This document shows positions 1-7,857 of a stretch of 64,000 bases of DNA, piece after piece. Made by a program: the position numbers and the translations under genes. Origin of the DNA: Blastococcus mobilis (GTDB taxonomy: Bacteria; Actinomycetota; Actinomycetes; Mycobacteriales; Geodermatophilaceae). Position 1 is the first letter of the stretch. Each line of letters opens with the position of its first letter. A model generated the notes under the pieces. The model was not told the DNA's origin. It ran no database searches and worked only from the letters and a program-made list of their open reading frames with translations. The DNA lies in contig NZ_FZNO01000024.1 in the NCBI RefSeq assembly GCF_900188025.1, positions 1 through 64,000 on the forward strand. Direction: 5' to 3'.

Positions 1-502
1 GCTCGTGCTTGCCGGTCCACGCCTGTCCGCCGTAGTAGACGTGCCCGTGGCGCAGCAGCAGCTTGGAGATCCGGTGCCGGATCCGCATCAGATCGACGCG
101 GACGTCCTCCCGGGCCCGGACCAGGTCCCGGGCGGCCTCCTGGGCCACGGTGGGCACCCGCACGGCCACGATGTCATCCAGGCGCAGCAACCGGGCCAGC
201 AGCAGCGCGTCGCGGGCGTCGGTCTTGATCCGGTCCCCGGACGGCCGAACGATCTTCGACGCGGCGGCGACCTCACACCGGATCCCGGCCGCGGTCAGCG
301 CCCGGGCCAGGCCGAACCCGGTCGGCCCGGCCTCGTAGGCCACCGCCGTCGGCCCGGGCAGGCCGCGCACCCAGTCGAGGACCACCTCTTGGTCCGGCAC
401 CAGCCGCTGCTTGATCAGCTCACCGGTGACACCGTCGATCGCTGTCGCCGACACCGATCGTGCGTGCACATCCAGCCCGACGCTCGTACGCTCCAGACCC
501 AT
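1..502 (-). CDS. IS110-family transposase, N-terminal part (cut by window edge)
   Basis: Transposase/recombinase of the IS110 family, a DEDD-type enzyme that moves an insertion sequence without the usual DDE chemistry. I translated the minus strand by eye from the ATG at 502. The start reads MGLERTSVGLDVHARSVSAT, followed near residue 60 by YEAGPTGFGLAR and near residue 96 by RIKTDARDALLLARLL; these are hallmark IS110 N-terminal blocks and carry the first acidic residues of the RuvC-like site. No stop occurs before base 1, so the frame is intact as far as it can be seen and about 167 residues are present. The C-terminal serine-containing domain and the right end of the element lie outside the window, so it cannot be said whether the element is complete. 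Confidence 0.93.
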   Translation of the reverse strand, partial: MGLERTSVGLDVHARSVSATAIDGVTGELIKQRLVPDQEVVLDWVRGLPGPTAVAYEAGPTGFGLARALTAAGIRCEVAAASKIVRPSGDRIKTDARDALLLARLLRLDDIVAVRVPTVAQEAARDLVRAREDVRVDLMRIRHRISKLLLRHGHVYYGGQAWTGKHE

Positions 503-585
503 CGGGGCCTCCCACACATTGTCGGATAGGCCGGGCAGGGGCTCCTACCTGGCAACCCACGAACCTGTGTGAGTGGGGCCCCGAC
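503..585 (-). ncRNA. possible bridge-RNA/structured leader of the IS110 element
   Basis: The stretch just upstream of the transposase start contains GGGGCC-type blocks at about 575-582 and 503-510 on opposite sides of a roughly 60-base segment, each next to a CACAC/GTGTG block, so the segment can fold back on itself. In the IS110 subgroup the non-coding end upstream of the recombinase is known to encode a guide ('bridge') RNA. Position and foldability fit; no transcript boundary or target-binding loop could be identified by eye. Confidence 0.3.
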
Positions 586-709
586 CCGCAACCCCTCCTC
601 CCGGGAGCGGTCGAGTCATACCGTCTGACCGGCCCGCCGTCGCGGTCGGGAATCGCGACCCCGGGTTCGCGGGGTTTGGTCCGCCGGGCGGCGAGGGCAC
701 CGGGCCCCT

Positions 710-2170
710 GTGACCGCTCCGTCCCTGCGCGCGCAGCTGTTCCGCCGGAAGCCGGTGGCCACCCTGGTCGACGAGGCAGGCCACGACGCCGGCCACGGCG
801 AGGGGCTGGCCCGGCGGATGGGTCCGATCCAGCTGGCCAGCCTGGGCATCGGGGCCACGATCGGCACCGGGATCTTCTTCGTGCTGAGCACCGCCGTCCC
901 CGAGGCTGGCCCGGCCGTCGTCCTCTCGTTCGCGCTGGCCGCGGTCACCGCCGCCCTGACCGCGCTCTGCTACGCCGAGCTGGCCTCAACGATCCCGGTG
1001 GCGGGGTCCTCGTACTCCTACGCCTACGCGACCCTGGGGGAGGTCGTCGCCTACGGCGTGGGCTGGTGCCTGGCCCTGGAATACGGGGTCAGCGCCGCGG
1101 CGGTCAGCGTCGGGTGGAGTGAGTACGTCAACCAGCTGCTCGACGACACGATCGGCGTCCGGCTCCCCGAGGTGCTGTCGGCCGCCCCGGGGGCCGGTGG
1201 CGCGGTGAACCTGCCGGCCATCGTGCTGGTGACGCTCTGTGCGGTGCTGCTCATCGGTGGCGTGCGGGAGTCGGCGCGGGCGAACGTGACGATGGTGGTC
1301 GTCAAGATCGCGGTCCTGCTGTTCTTCGTGGCCGTCGCGTTCAGTGCCTTCGACGCCGGCAACTTCACCCCCTTCGCACCCATGGGCGTGGCCGGGGTGA
1401 GCGTGGCCGCGTCGTCCATCTTCTTCTCGTTCATCGGCCTGGACGCCGTCTCCACTGCCGGCGAGGAGGTGCGCGACCCCCGCCGGACCCTGCCGCTTGC
1501 CATCGTGGGCGCCCTCGTGGTGGTCACCGTCGTCTATCTGCTGGTGGCCGTGTCAGCGGTGGGCGCGCAGCCGGCGTCCCGGTTCGAGGGGCAGGAGGCG
1601 GGGCTCGCCGTGATCCTCGAGGACGTCACCGGCGCCACCTGGCCGGCCGTGGTGCTGGCCGCCGGCGCCGTGGTGTCGATCTTCTCGGTGACGCTCGTGG
1701 TCATGTACGGCCAGACGCGGATCCTGTTCGCGATGAGCCGCGACGGCATGATCCCGTCGCTCTTCGGCCGGGTGGACCACCGCCGGCGGACGCCGGTGCG
1801 CGGCACGATCGCCGTGGCGGTGTTCGTCGGACTGCTGGCCGGCCTGGTACCGCTGGACTTCCTGATCGACCTGACCAGCATGGGCACCCTGGTGGCCTTC
1901 ACGGTCGTGTCGATCGGGGTGATGGTGCTGCGGCGGGTCGCCCCGGATCTGCCGCGCGGCTTCCGGGTGCCCGGCTATCCCGTCGTCCCGGTGCTGTCGA
2001 TCGCGTTCTGCATCTACCTGATCGCCGGCCTCTCCGGGATCACCTTCGCGCTGTTCGCGCTGTGGCTGGCGATCGCGGCGGTGGTCTACGCGACGTACGC
2101 GCGCACCCACTCCACGCTGCGGCGGACGACGACCGAACTCGCCGGGAGCGACACTCCGGGCCCGTCTTGA
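710..2170 (+). CDS. APC-family amino acid permease
   Basis: Polytopic transporter of 486 residues, the usual length for the amino acid-polyamine-organocation superfamily, likely importing amino acids across the cytoplasmic membrane in symport with protons. The first helix carries the substrate-binding signature GIGATIGTGIFF near residues 46-57, followed by about twelve hydrophobic segments; a CYAEL motif near residue 93 and SFIGLDAVSTAGEE near residue 245 are typical of the cationic-amino-acid-transporter/YfnA group. The GTG start at 710 is preceded by a GAGGG box. The substrate cannot be fixed from sequence. It stands alone and is followed by a CRP-like palindrome and two tRNA genes on the other strand. 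Confidence 0.88.
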   Translation: MTAPSLRAQLFRRKPVATLVDEAGHDAGHGEGLARRMGPIQLASLGIGATIGTGIFFVLSTAVPEAGPAVVLSFALAAVTAALTALCYAELASTIPVAGSSYSYAYATLGEVVAYGVGWCLALEYGVSAAAVSVGWSEYVNQLLDDTIGVRLPEVLSAAPGAGGAVNLPAIVLVTLCAVLLIGGVRESARANVTMVVVKIAVLLFFVAVAFSAFDAGNFTPFAPMGVAGVSVAASSIFFSFIGLDAVSTAGEEVRDPRRTLPLAIVGALVVVTVVYLLVAVSAVGAQPASRFEGQEAGLAVILEDVTGATWPAVVLAAGAVVSIFSVTLVVMYGQTRILFAMSRDGMIPSLFGRVDHRRRTPVRGTIAVAVFVGLLAGLVPLDFLIDLTSMGTLVAFTVVSIGVMVLRRVAPDLPRGFRVPGYPVVPVLSIAFCIYLIAGLSGITFALFALWLAIAAVVYATYARTHSTLRRTTTELAGSDTPGPS

Positions 2171-2178
2171 CGAACGCC

Positions 2179-2194
2179 TGTGACACGGCTCACA
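2179..2194. promoter_or_regulatory. CRP/GlxR-like palindrome TGTGA-N6-TCACA
   Basis: A perfect TGTGA-CACGGC-TCACA inverted repeat lies 9 bases after the permease stop codon. This matches the consensus half-sites bound by actinobacterial cAMP receptor proteins (CRP/GlxR). No gene obviously starts downstream on the plus strand, and the nearest minus-strand feature upstream of it is the permease's own 3' end, so its target is unclear. It may be a chance match. The remaining bases to 2450 show no convincing gene. Confidence 0.4.
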
Positions 2195-2450
2195 GTGGTG
2201 GTCGGGCGGGAGAGCCGGCATCAGAGTGGCTATCCACAGCTGGGTAGACCGACCAACGCGGCCAGACCGCCAGGCCCGGCCTCCCGCCCCCACCATCTCC
2301 CCGGACGCGGCGCAGGACGCGTGCCCCGGATTCCGGCACCGGGGCAGCCGCGATGCCGGAACGGCTCCCGCGACGCAGCACGGGCACGAAACGAATCTGC
2401 CGCGCCTCCCCCGTCGGGGCTGCGCGGCAGATCGGTGTCTCAACCAGACG

Positions 2451-2523
2451 TGCACCCGAAGGGATTCGAACCCCTAACCTTCTGATCCGTAGTCAGATGC
2501 TCTATCCGTTGAGCTACGGGTGC
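2451..2523 (-). tRNA. tRNA-Arg (anticodon ACG)
   Basis: On the minus strand the acceptor stem GCACCCG pairs with CGGGTGC, there is a D arm (GCTC...GAGC), an anticodon arm TCTGA-CTACGGA-TCAGA giving anticodon ACG, and a T arm with GGTTCGAATCC. The discriminator base is A and no CCA is encoded. The gene reads CGN arginine codons through wobble inosine. It lies 20 bases downstream of the tRNA-Ser gene on the same strand, so the two are probably co-transcribed. Confidence 0.96.
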
Positions 2524-2543
2524 CTGTGTTCAGTTGTCGTGCG

Positions 2544-2632
2544 CGGAGGCTCCGGGATTTGAACCCGGGATGGGGATTAACCCAAACCGCATTAGCAGTG
2601 CGGCGCCATAGACCGGACTAGGCGAAGCCTCC
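2544..2632 (-). tRNA. tRNA-Ser (anticodon GCU)
   Basis: The minus strand shows a GGAGGCT/AGCCTCC acceptor stem with discriminator G, an anticodon arm with loop CTGCTAA (anticodon GCT), a long variable arm characteristic of class II tRNAs, and a T arm with GGTTCAAATCC. Length is 89 bases. It decodes AGU/AGC serine codons. Confidence 0.96.
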
Positions 2633-2690
2633 CGGGGTCCGAGTCCCCCTCGGAACCACCGAGGAGAGAGACTACCAGCGGCCCCGGCGG

Positions 2691-2723
2691 CACTCCCAGC
2701 CCGGGTGGTCCGGGCCGGGAGTG
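2691..2723 (-). terminator. strong hairpin at the 3' end of the MFS gene
   Basis: Bases 2691-2704 and 2710-2723 form a 14-base-pair inverted repeat with one mismatch and a 5-base loop, starting 6 bases beyond the stop codon of the leftward MFS gene. No T-run follows, as is common for actinobacterial terminators. It would also separate the MFS transcript from the tRNA genes. Confidence 0.7.
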
Positions 2724-2729
2724 CGCAGG

Positions 2730-3938
2730 TCAGGCGGCCACCGACTCGCGAACGGTGCCGACGGACAGGGACGGCCGGCGACCGGGGAGGAGCGTGACGA
2801 CGACGGCCAGCGCCGCACCGAGGGTGGCGAGCACCAGCGCGCCGGACACGCCGGTCGGGCCTTCGATCAGCCCGCCGCCCAGCGCTGCGCCGATCGCGGA
2901 CGCGCCGACGGTGATCGTCGACAGCCAGGTGAAGGCCTCGGTGGTGGCGTGCACCGGCGCCATCGAGCCGACCAGCGTGTTCTGCACCGTGAGCGTGGGG
3001 GCGACCGCCGTCCCGCCCAGGAACAGCAGCACCCCGAGCGCCCAGGGGCTGGAGATCCAGGCCAGCGGCGCCAGGCCGATGGTCACGCCGAGCAGCAGCA
3101 GCCGGTACTGCCGGGGCAGCGAGGTGCTCAGCACGCGGACTCCGAACCACAGACCACCCGCGGTGGAGCCCAGTGCCCACACCGCCAGCAGCAGACCGGA
3201 CAGACCGGGCGAGCCGACGGAGTCGGCGAAGGCCGGGATCGCGACCTCGAGCGCACCGAAGCCGAGCATCAGCGCAGCGCCGCTCAGCAGCAGACGGGGC
3301 ATGCCAGGGGTGAGGACGGTGGAGAAGAGACCCGCCCGGGCGCCGACCACGGGGACGTACGCCCGCGTCGCCGCCGATGTCGCGATGCCCAGAGCCCCGA
3401 TGACGCCGAGCACTCCCGCGAGGGCCACGGCCGCTGCCGGCGAGGCGAGGACGGCGAACGTCGCGACCAGCGACGGCCCGACCACGAACACCAGCTCGGT
3501 CGCCGTCGCGTCCAGCGCGTACGCGGTCGAGCGCAGCCGGACGTCGACCCGCGACCAGAGCGCACGGACCGTGCCGGACACCAGCGGCGTCGCCGTGCCG
3601 GCCAGGGCGGCGGCCCCGATCACCACCGCGTCTGCCGCGCCACCGAGGACGACGGCGATCAGCAGCGCCAGCAGCAGCGGATAGGCCGCCGCCTGTGCGA
3701 AGAGGATCGGGCGAGGGCCCCGCCGATCGGCCAGCCGCCCGAGGACGGGCGCCATGACTGCCGACGCGATACCCAGGGTGGCCGACGCGAGCCCGGCGAC
3801 CGCGTAAGAACCGGTCTGCTGCTGCACCATCAGCAGCAGCGCCAGCGGCACCATGGCGGACGGAAGTCGTCCGGCGAAGCCGGCGAGAAGGAGCACCGGG
3901 GCGGAGGGAATCCGCCACACGCTCAGGTAGGCACGCAC
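2730..3938 (-). CDS. MFS transporter
   Basis: Major facilitator superfamily permease of 402 residues, about the standard 12-helix length, likely an exporter or solute transporter in the cytoplasmic membrane. The loop between helices 2 and 3 carries GRLADRRGPRP at residues 67-77, the MFS signature. Hydrophobic segments run evenly through both halves and the C-terminus is short. The gene is divergent from a CGNR zinc-finger protein, with a large palindrome between them, which suggests that the neighbour or another regulator controls it. The substrate is not recognisable; the overall look is that of small-molecule or sugar exporters. Confidence 0.85.
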   Translation of the reverse strand: MRAYLSVWRIPSAPVLLLAGFAGRLPSAMVPLALLLMVQQQTGSYAVAGLASATLGIASAVMAPVLGRLADRRGPRPILFAQAAAYPLLLALLIAVVLGGAADAVVIGAAALAGTATPLVSGTVRALWSRVDVRLRSTAYALDATATELVFVVGPSLVATFAVLASPAAAVALAGVLGVIGALGIATSAATRAYVPVVGARAGLFSTVLTPGMPRLLLSGAALMLGFGALEVAIPAFADSVGSPGLSGLLLAVWALGSTAGGLWFGVRVLSTSLPRQYRLLLLGVTIGLAPLAWISSPWALGVLLFLGGTAVAPTLTVQNTLVGSMAPVHATTEAFTWLSTITVGASAIGAALGGGLIEGPTGVSGALVLATLGAALAVVVTLLPGRRPSLSVGTVRESVAA

Positions 3939-3966
3939 GTCAGAACTCGTTTCACACTGCAGGGCT

Positions 3967-4010
3967 GGAACAGTAGGCGGTGAAACACCGTTGACCGCCT
4001 ACCTAGTTCC
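3967..4010. promoter_or_regulatory. extended inverted repeat in the MFS/CGNR divergent intergenic region
   Basis: GTAGGCGGT at 3973-3981 is perfectly repeated in inverse as ACCGCCTAC at 3994-4002, and the flanks GGAAC (3967-3971) and GTTCC (4006-4010) continue the symmetry with a 2-base offset. It sits in the centre of the 103-base gap between two divergent genes, the expected place for an operator. A TTGACC hexamer at 3991-3996 could be a -35 element. Confidence 0.5.
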
Positions 4011-4041
4011 CTGAGGCTAGCACCGCGACGTAGGGAGCCAC

Positions 4042-4572
4042 ATGGATTACGACACCTACGGGTCAAGTGCGGTCGAACTGGCCATCGACCTGGCCAACGC
4101 CGAACTGGATCCCCCGGACGGAGTCGTGGCGTTTCTCACAGCGCACGAGGAGTGGTTCGCGCCGGGGACCTCCTTCCACCTGTCACCCGGTGAGACAGCG
4201 CAGGCCGCGAAGACCGGGCAGCTGATCAGGGCCGTCGCGGTCGCCGAGTCGGAGGCCGACGTCCTCACCCGGCTCAACCAGCTCCTCGCTCTCGCGCGCC
4301 CGCGGCCCTACGCGACCGACCACGACGGCGAGCTGCATCTGCACTACGCCCGGCCCGACGCCCCGGCACTGGAGCAGCTCACGACGACGGTGGCGATGGG
4401 GCTCTCCCAGGTCGTGGTCCAGCACGGCTGGCAGCGCCTCGGCGTCTGCTCGGCGGAGGGCTGCGGGAACGTCTACGTCGACACCTCCCGCAACGCCAGC
4501 CGCCGGTACTGCTCCAACACCTGCGCCAGCCGCTCGACGGTCGCCGCCTACCGCGCACGCCAGAAGACCTGA
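4042..4572 (+). CDS. CGNR zinc-finger (ABATE-type) putative regulator
   Basis: Protein of 176 residues with an N-terminal ABATE-type domain and a C-terminal CGNR zinc finger. The finger (about residues 135-165) has the order C-x5-CGN-x-Y-x-D-x-SRN-x2-RRYCS-x2-C, with four cysteines placed to bind zinc and a basic stretch expected to contact nucleic acid. Members of this family are thought to act as stress-related transcriptional regulators, and the divergent MFS transporter is a plausible target. The ATG at 4042 is preceded by AGGGAG at good spacing. Confidence 0.85.
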   Translation: MDYDTYGSSAVELAIDLANAELDPPDGVVAFLTAHEEWFAPGTSFHLSPGETAQAAKTGQLIRAVAVAESEADVLTRLNQLLALARPRPYATDHDGELHLHYARPDAPALEQLTTTVAMGLSQVVVQHGWQRLGVCSAEGCGNVYVDTSRNASRRYCSNTCASRSTVAAYRARQKT

Positions 4573-4646
4573 TCGGCTTCCTCCAGGGACCCGGCCCGAG
4601 CGTGCGAGGGTCGGGCAGGAGGGGGTCCTTCCACTAGCGTCCGACC

Positions 4647-6083
4647 GTGCCCTCACCCCGGCTCTGGGACGCGCGCCTGCACGCCTTCATCGGCGGCCTC
4701 CCCATGACGCCCGCCGACCGCTGGCTGCGGCGCCTGTCCACGTTCGCGAACCACGGTCGGCTGTGGCTGGTCCTCGGCGTCCTGCTCGGCGTGCGCAAGG
4801 GGCCGCTGCGCCGGGGGGCGGTGCGAGGGATCGGCTCGATGGCGTGCTCCAGCGCGCTGGTGAACCTCCTCCTCAAGCGGTTCTTCGGTCGGGTGCGACC
4901 GGATCTGGAGAACCTGCAGAGCCACCGCAGGCTGCGCCGGGAGCCGGGCAGCCTGTCCTTTCCCAGCGGGCACTCGTCCTCCGCCGCGGCGTTCGTGACG
5001 GGACTGGCGATGGAGAGCCCCCTGGCGGGGGGCGCCCTGGCACCGGTGGCGCTCGGCGTCGCCTACTCCCGGGTGCACGTGGGCGTGCACTACCCCGGGG
5101 ACGTCGTCGCCGGGCTCGCGGTGGGCGGCGCCGTCGCGGCCGCCACCCAGCATTGGTGGCCGGTGCGCCCGAAGGAGCCGGCCCGCGTCCGCGATGCCTC
5201 CGATGCGCCCGCACTGCCCGGCGGCGAGGGACTCGTGGTCGCCGTCAACCCACGCTCCGGCCCGGACGACTACGACCCGGCCGCCGACATCCGCCGCGTC
5301 CTGCCCCGCGCCGAGGTGCTGCAGTTGACCGGCGAGGCCGGGGTCGCCGAGCTGCTCGGCGAGGCGGCGGACTCGGGTCGGGCGAAGGCGCTAGGGGTGG
5401 CCGGCGGGGACGGCAGCGTCGCCGCGGCCGCGGCGGTCGCCATCGAGCACGGTCTTCCCCTGGCCGTCATCGCCGCCGGCACGCTGAACCACTTCGCGCG
5501 GGACGTCGGGCTGGAGACGCCGCAGGACACCGCCGACGCCGTCGTCTCCGGGCAGGCCGTCAAGGTCGACGTCGCCGACGTCAACGGGACGCCGTTCCTC
5601 AACACCTCGAGCATCGGCGCCTACCCCGAGATGGTGCGCCGGCGCGACCAGTTGTCGGGCCGGATGGGCAAGTGGCTGGCGCTCACCGTGGCCGCGGCCC
5701 AGGTGCTGCGGCAGCAGGCGCCGGTGTCGCTGGTGGTCAACGGCCAGCCGCTGTCGGTCTGGATCGTCTTCATCGGCAACTGCCTCTACACCCCGCGTGG
5801 GCTCTCCCCCGCCTGGCGGCCACGGTTGGAGGACGGACTGCTCGACGTCCAGTACCTGCGGGCCGATCTGCGCTTCGGCCGCACGCGGGCGGTGCTGGCC
5901 ACGCTGCTCGGCGTGAGCGAGCACACCCGAAGCTACGGCCACTTCGCCGCCGAGGAGGTGCGGGTGGTCTCGCGGTCGGGGCCGAAGCAGGTGGCCTACG
6001 ACGGCGAGATGGGGGAGAAGGCCACCGAGTTCCGCTTCAGCAAGCGCGCCCCCCTCAGCGTGTACTGCTGTCGCACCGACTGA
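4647..6083 (+). CDS. bifunctional PAP2 phosphatase / diacylglycerol kinase-like protein
   Basis: Fusion of 478 residues. The N-terminal half is a membrane PAP2 phosphatase with all three motifs: KRFFGRVRPD near residue 76, PSGH at about 106-109 and SRVHVGVHYPGD near 140. The C-terminal half, from about residue 195, is a diacylglycerol/sphingosine-kinase catalytic domain with GGDGSV near 253 and the AAGTLNHFARD block near 278. Such fusions are known in actinobacteria and presumably interconvert phosphorylated and free lipids at the membrane. Both active sites look intact. The GTG start at 4647 is chosen because the reading continues directly into the first conserved helix; no strong ribosome site is evident. 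Confidence 0.9.
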   Translation: MPSPRLWDARLHAFIGGLPMTPADRWLRRLSTFANHGRLWLVLGVLLGVRKGPLRRGAVRGIGSMACSSALVNLLLKRFFGRVRPDLENLQSHRRLRREPGSLSFPSGHSSSAAAFVTGLAMESPLAGGALAPVALGVAYSRVHVGVHYPGDVVAGLAVGGAVAAATQHWWPVRPKEPARVRDASDAPALPGGEGLVVAVNPRSGPDDYDPAADIRRVLPRAEVLQLTGEAGVAELLGEAADSGRAKALGVAGGDGSVAAAAAVAIEHGLPLAVIAAGTLNHFARDVGLETPQDTADAVVSGQAVKVDVADVNGTPFLNTSSIGAYPEMVRRRDQLSGRMGKWLALTVAAAQVLRQQAPVSLVVNGQPLSVWIVFIGNCLYTPRGLSPAWRPRLEDGLLDVQYLRADLRFGRTRAVLATLLGVSEHTRSYGHFAAEEVRVVSRSGPKQVAYDGEMGEKATEFRFSKRAPLSVYCCRTD

Positions 6084-6213
6084 CGGAGCCAGGCCGCGAT
6101 CGGCTGGGCAGGTGTCCGCCCTTGTCGCTACGGTCGGGCCGGGGGTTGCCGGAGTGATCTTCGGGGCAGTGCACGACCCGACGCACCACAGGTACCGAGG
6201 GAAAGAGGACGCC

Positions 6214-6762
6214 ATGCTGGTCCGCCGGATCGCCCGGCCATTGCTCGCCTCGTCGTTCATCTACGGCGGCATCGACACCCTGCGCAACCCGCAGTCACGG
6301 GTCCCGGGTGCGCAGCCGGTCGTCGAGAAGATCACCGACCAGGCAGACAAGCAGCTGCCCGTGCAGATTCCCCGTGACGTGGAGCAGTGGGTCAGGATCG
6401 ACGCGGGGGTGAAGGTCGGCGCCGGCGTGTTGTTCGCGCTCGGCAAGCTCCCCCGGCTCTCCGCCCTCGCGCTGACGGCGAGCATCGTCCCGACGACGCT
6501 GGCCGGGCACCGCTTCTGGGAGCACGAGGACCCGAAGGAGCGCTTCGGCCAGCTCTCCCACTTCCTGAAGAACCTCGGCCTGCTCGGCGGCCTGCTGCTG
6601 GCCACCGTCGACACCGAGGGCAAGCCGTCGGTGGGCTATCGCGCCCGCCGCGCCGCCAAGAAGACCGCGGCCAGCACCGAGAAGAGCTTCGCGAAGGCCC
6701 AGAGGCGCGCCGCCATGGCGCAGAGGAAGGCCGAGAGGCGCCTGAAGAAGGCGTCCCGCTGA
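6214..6762 (+). CDS. DoxX family membrane protein
   Basis: Protein of 182 residues with the DoxX core: an N-terminal helix followed by a GGIDTLRNP-like turn, a central pair of hydrophobic segments near residues 70-105 with a PTTLAGHRFWE motif, and a fourth segment near 120-138. The C-terminal 40 residues are very rich in Lys, Arg and Ala and may form a basic cytoplasmic coil. DoxX proteins are small four-helix membrane proteins linked to redox stress in mycobacteria. The ATG at 6214 follows a GAGGGAAAGAGG ribosome site, so an upstream in-frame extension is not needed. The end overlaps the next gene. Confidence 0.85.
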   Translation: MLVRRIARPLLASSFIYGGIDTLRNPQSRVPGAQPVVEKITDQADKQLPVQIPRDVEQWVRIDAGVKVGAGVLFALGKLPRLSALALTASIVPTTLAGHRFWEHEDPKERFGQLSHFLKNLGLLGGLLLATVDTEGKPSVGYRARRAAKKTAASTEKSFAKAQRRAAMAQRKAERRLKKASR

Positions 6763-7805
6763 CCGCTCCGCTCCCGCCCGCGGCCGCGCTCCGGAGGATC
6801 GCCTTCCTCCTGGAGCGCGCCCGCGAGCCCAGCTACCGGGTGCAGGCGTTCCGCACGGCCGCGGCGGTGGTCGACGGCCTGGACGACGAGCAGCTCGACC
6901 TCAAGATCCGGACCAACACGCTCAAGGACCTCAGGGGTGTCGGCCCCAAGACCGCGGCCGTCGTCGTCCAGGCGCACAAGGGACAGGTCCCCGAGTACCT
7001 CGCGACCCTCGAGCAGGCCTACGCCGAACTCGTCCCGGCAGCCGACGACGTCGCCGAGTTCCGTACCGCCCTGCGCGGGGATCTGCACGTGCACTCCGAC
7101 TGGTCCGACGGCGGCAGCCCGATCCGCGAGATGGCCGAGGCCGCCATGGCCCTGGGGCACGAGTACATGGCGCTGACCGACCACTCCCCCCGGCTGACCG
7201 TCGCCAACGGGTTGAGCCCCGCCCGGCTGGAGAAGCAGCTGGACGTCGTCGCCGCCCTGAACGAGGAGCTCGCGCCGTTCCGGATCCTCACCGGCATCGA
7301 GTGCGACATCAACGTCGACGGCAGCCTGGACCAGACCGACGAGCTGCTCGGCCGGCTCGATGTCGTCGTCGCCAGCGTGCACTCCGACCTGCGGGCGGAC
7401 TCGAAGTCCATGACGGCGCGGATGCTCTCGGCGGTCGCCAACCCGCACACCGACATCCTGGGCCACTGCACCGGCCGGCTGGTCATCGGCCGACGCCAGC
7501 GCAACGGGACCCAGCGACCCCGGCCGGAGAGCGACTTCGACGCGGCGGCCGTGTTCGAGGCCTGCGTGGAGCACGGCACGGCGGTGGAGATCAACTCCCG
7601 CCCCGAGCGGCTCGACCCGCCGAAGCGACTGCTCGCTCTCGCCGTCGAACTCGGTTGTGAGTTCGCCATCGACACCGACGCCCACGCCCCCGGCCAGCTG
7701 GACTGGCAGGGCAACGGCTGCGAGCGGGCACTGGAGTGCGGCGTGCCCGTGGAACGGGTGGTCAACACCTGGCCCGCCGAGGAGCTCCTCGACTGGACCC
7801 GGTGA
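6759..7805 (+). CDS. PHP domain metal-dependent hydrolase with N-terminal helix-hairpin-helix
   Basis: Protein of about 348 residues resembling the C-terminal part of family X DNA polymerases: a PolX-like helical region with a helix-hairpin-helix (LKDLRGVGPKTAA, residues about 57-69), then a PHP phosphoesterase domain with HVHSDWSDG near 109, ALTDHSP near 141, a central ASVHSDLR, and DTDAHAP near 306 as metal ligands. The polymerase palm is absent. It is probably a phosphoesterase acting on DNA ends or small phosphates. No ATG, GTG or TTG lies where homologous N-termini begin; a CTG at 6759 overlaps the DoxX stop as CTGA and has a GAAGAAGG ribosome-like site, so I take it as the start. Confidence 0.83.
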   Translation: MTAPLPPAAALRRIAFLLERAREPSYRVQAFRTAAAVVDGLDDEQLDLKIRTNTLKDLRGVGPKTAAVVVQAHKGQVPEYLATLEQAYAELVPAADDVAEFRTALRGDLHVHSDWSDGGSPIREMAEAAMALGHEYMALTDHSPRLTVANGLSPARLEKQLDVVAALNEELAPFRILTGIECDINVDGSLDQTDELLGRLDVVVASVHSDLRADSKSMTARMLSAVANPHTDILGHCTGRLVIGRRQRNGTQRPRPESDFDAAAVFEACVEHGTAVEINSRPERLDPPKRLLALAVELGCEFAIDTDAHAPGQLDWQGNGCERALECGVPVERVVNTWPAEELLDWTR

Positions 7806-7828
7806 GTATCCGACTGAGCCCGAGGCGT

Positions 7829-7841
7829 TACCGTTTCGGTA
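7829..7841. promoter_or_regulatory. small palindrome TACCG-TTT-CGGTA
   Basis: A perfect 5-base inverted repeat with a 3-base centre lies 16 bases before the GTG of the low-complexity surface protein gene. It could be an operator or a short hairpin; no other support is visible. Confidence 0.25.
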
Positions 7842-7857
7842 CGTCTGATGCCCATGC

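Noticed and set aside
2451-2640. tRNA genes considered as an integration site
   Set aside because: No integrase gene or duplicated tRNA 3' end is visible nearby.
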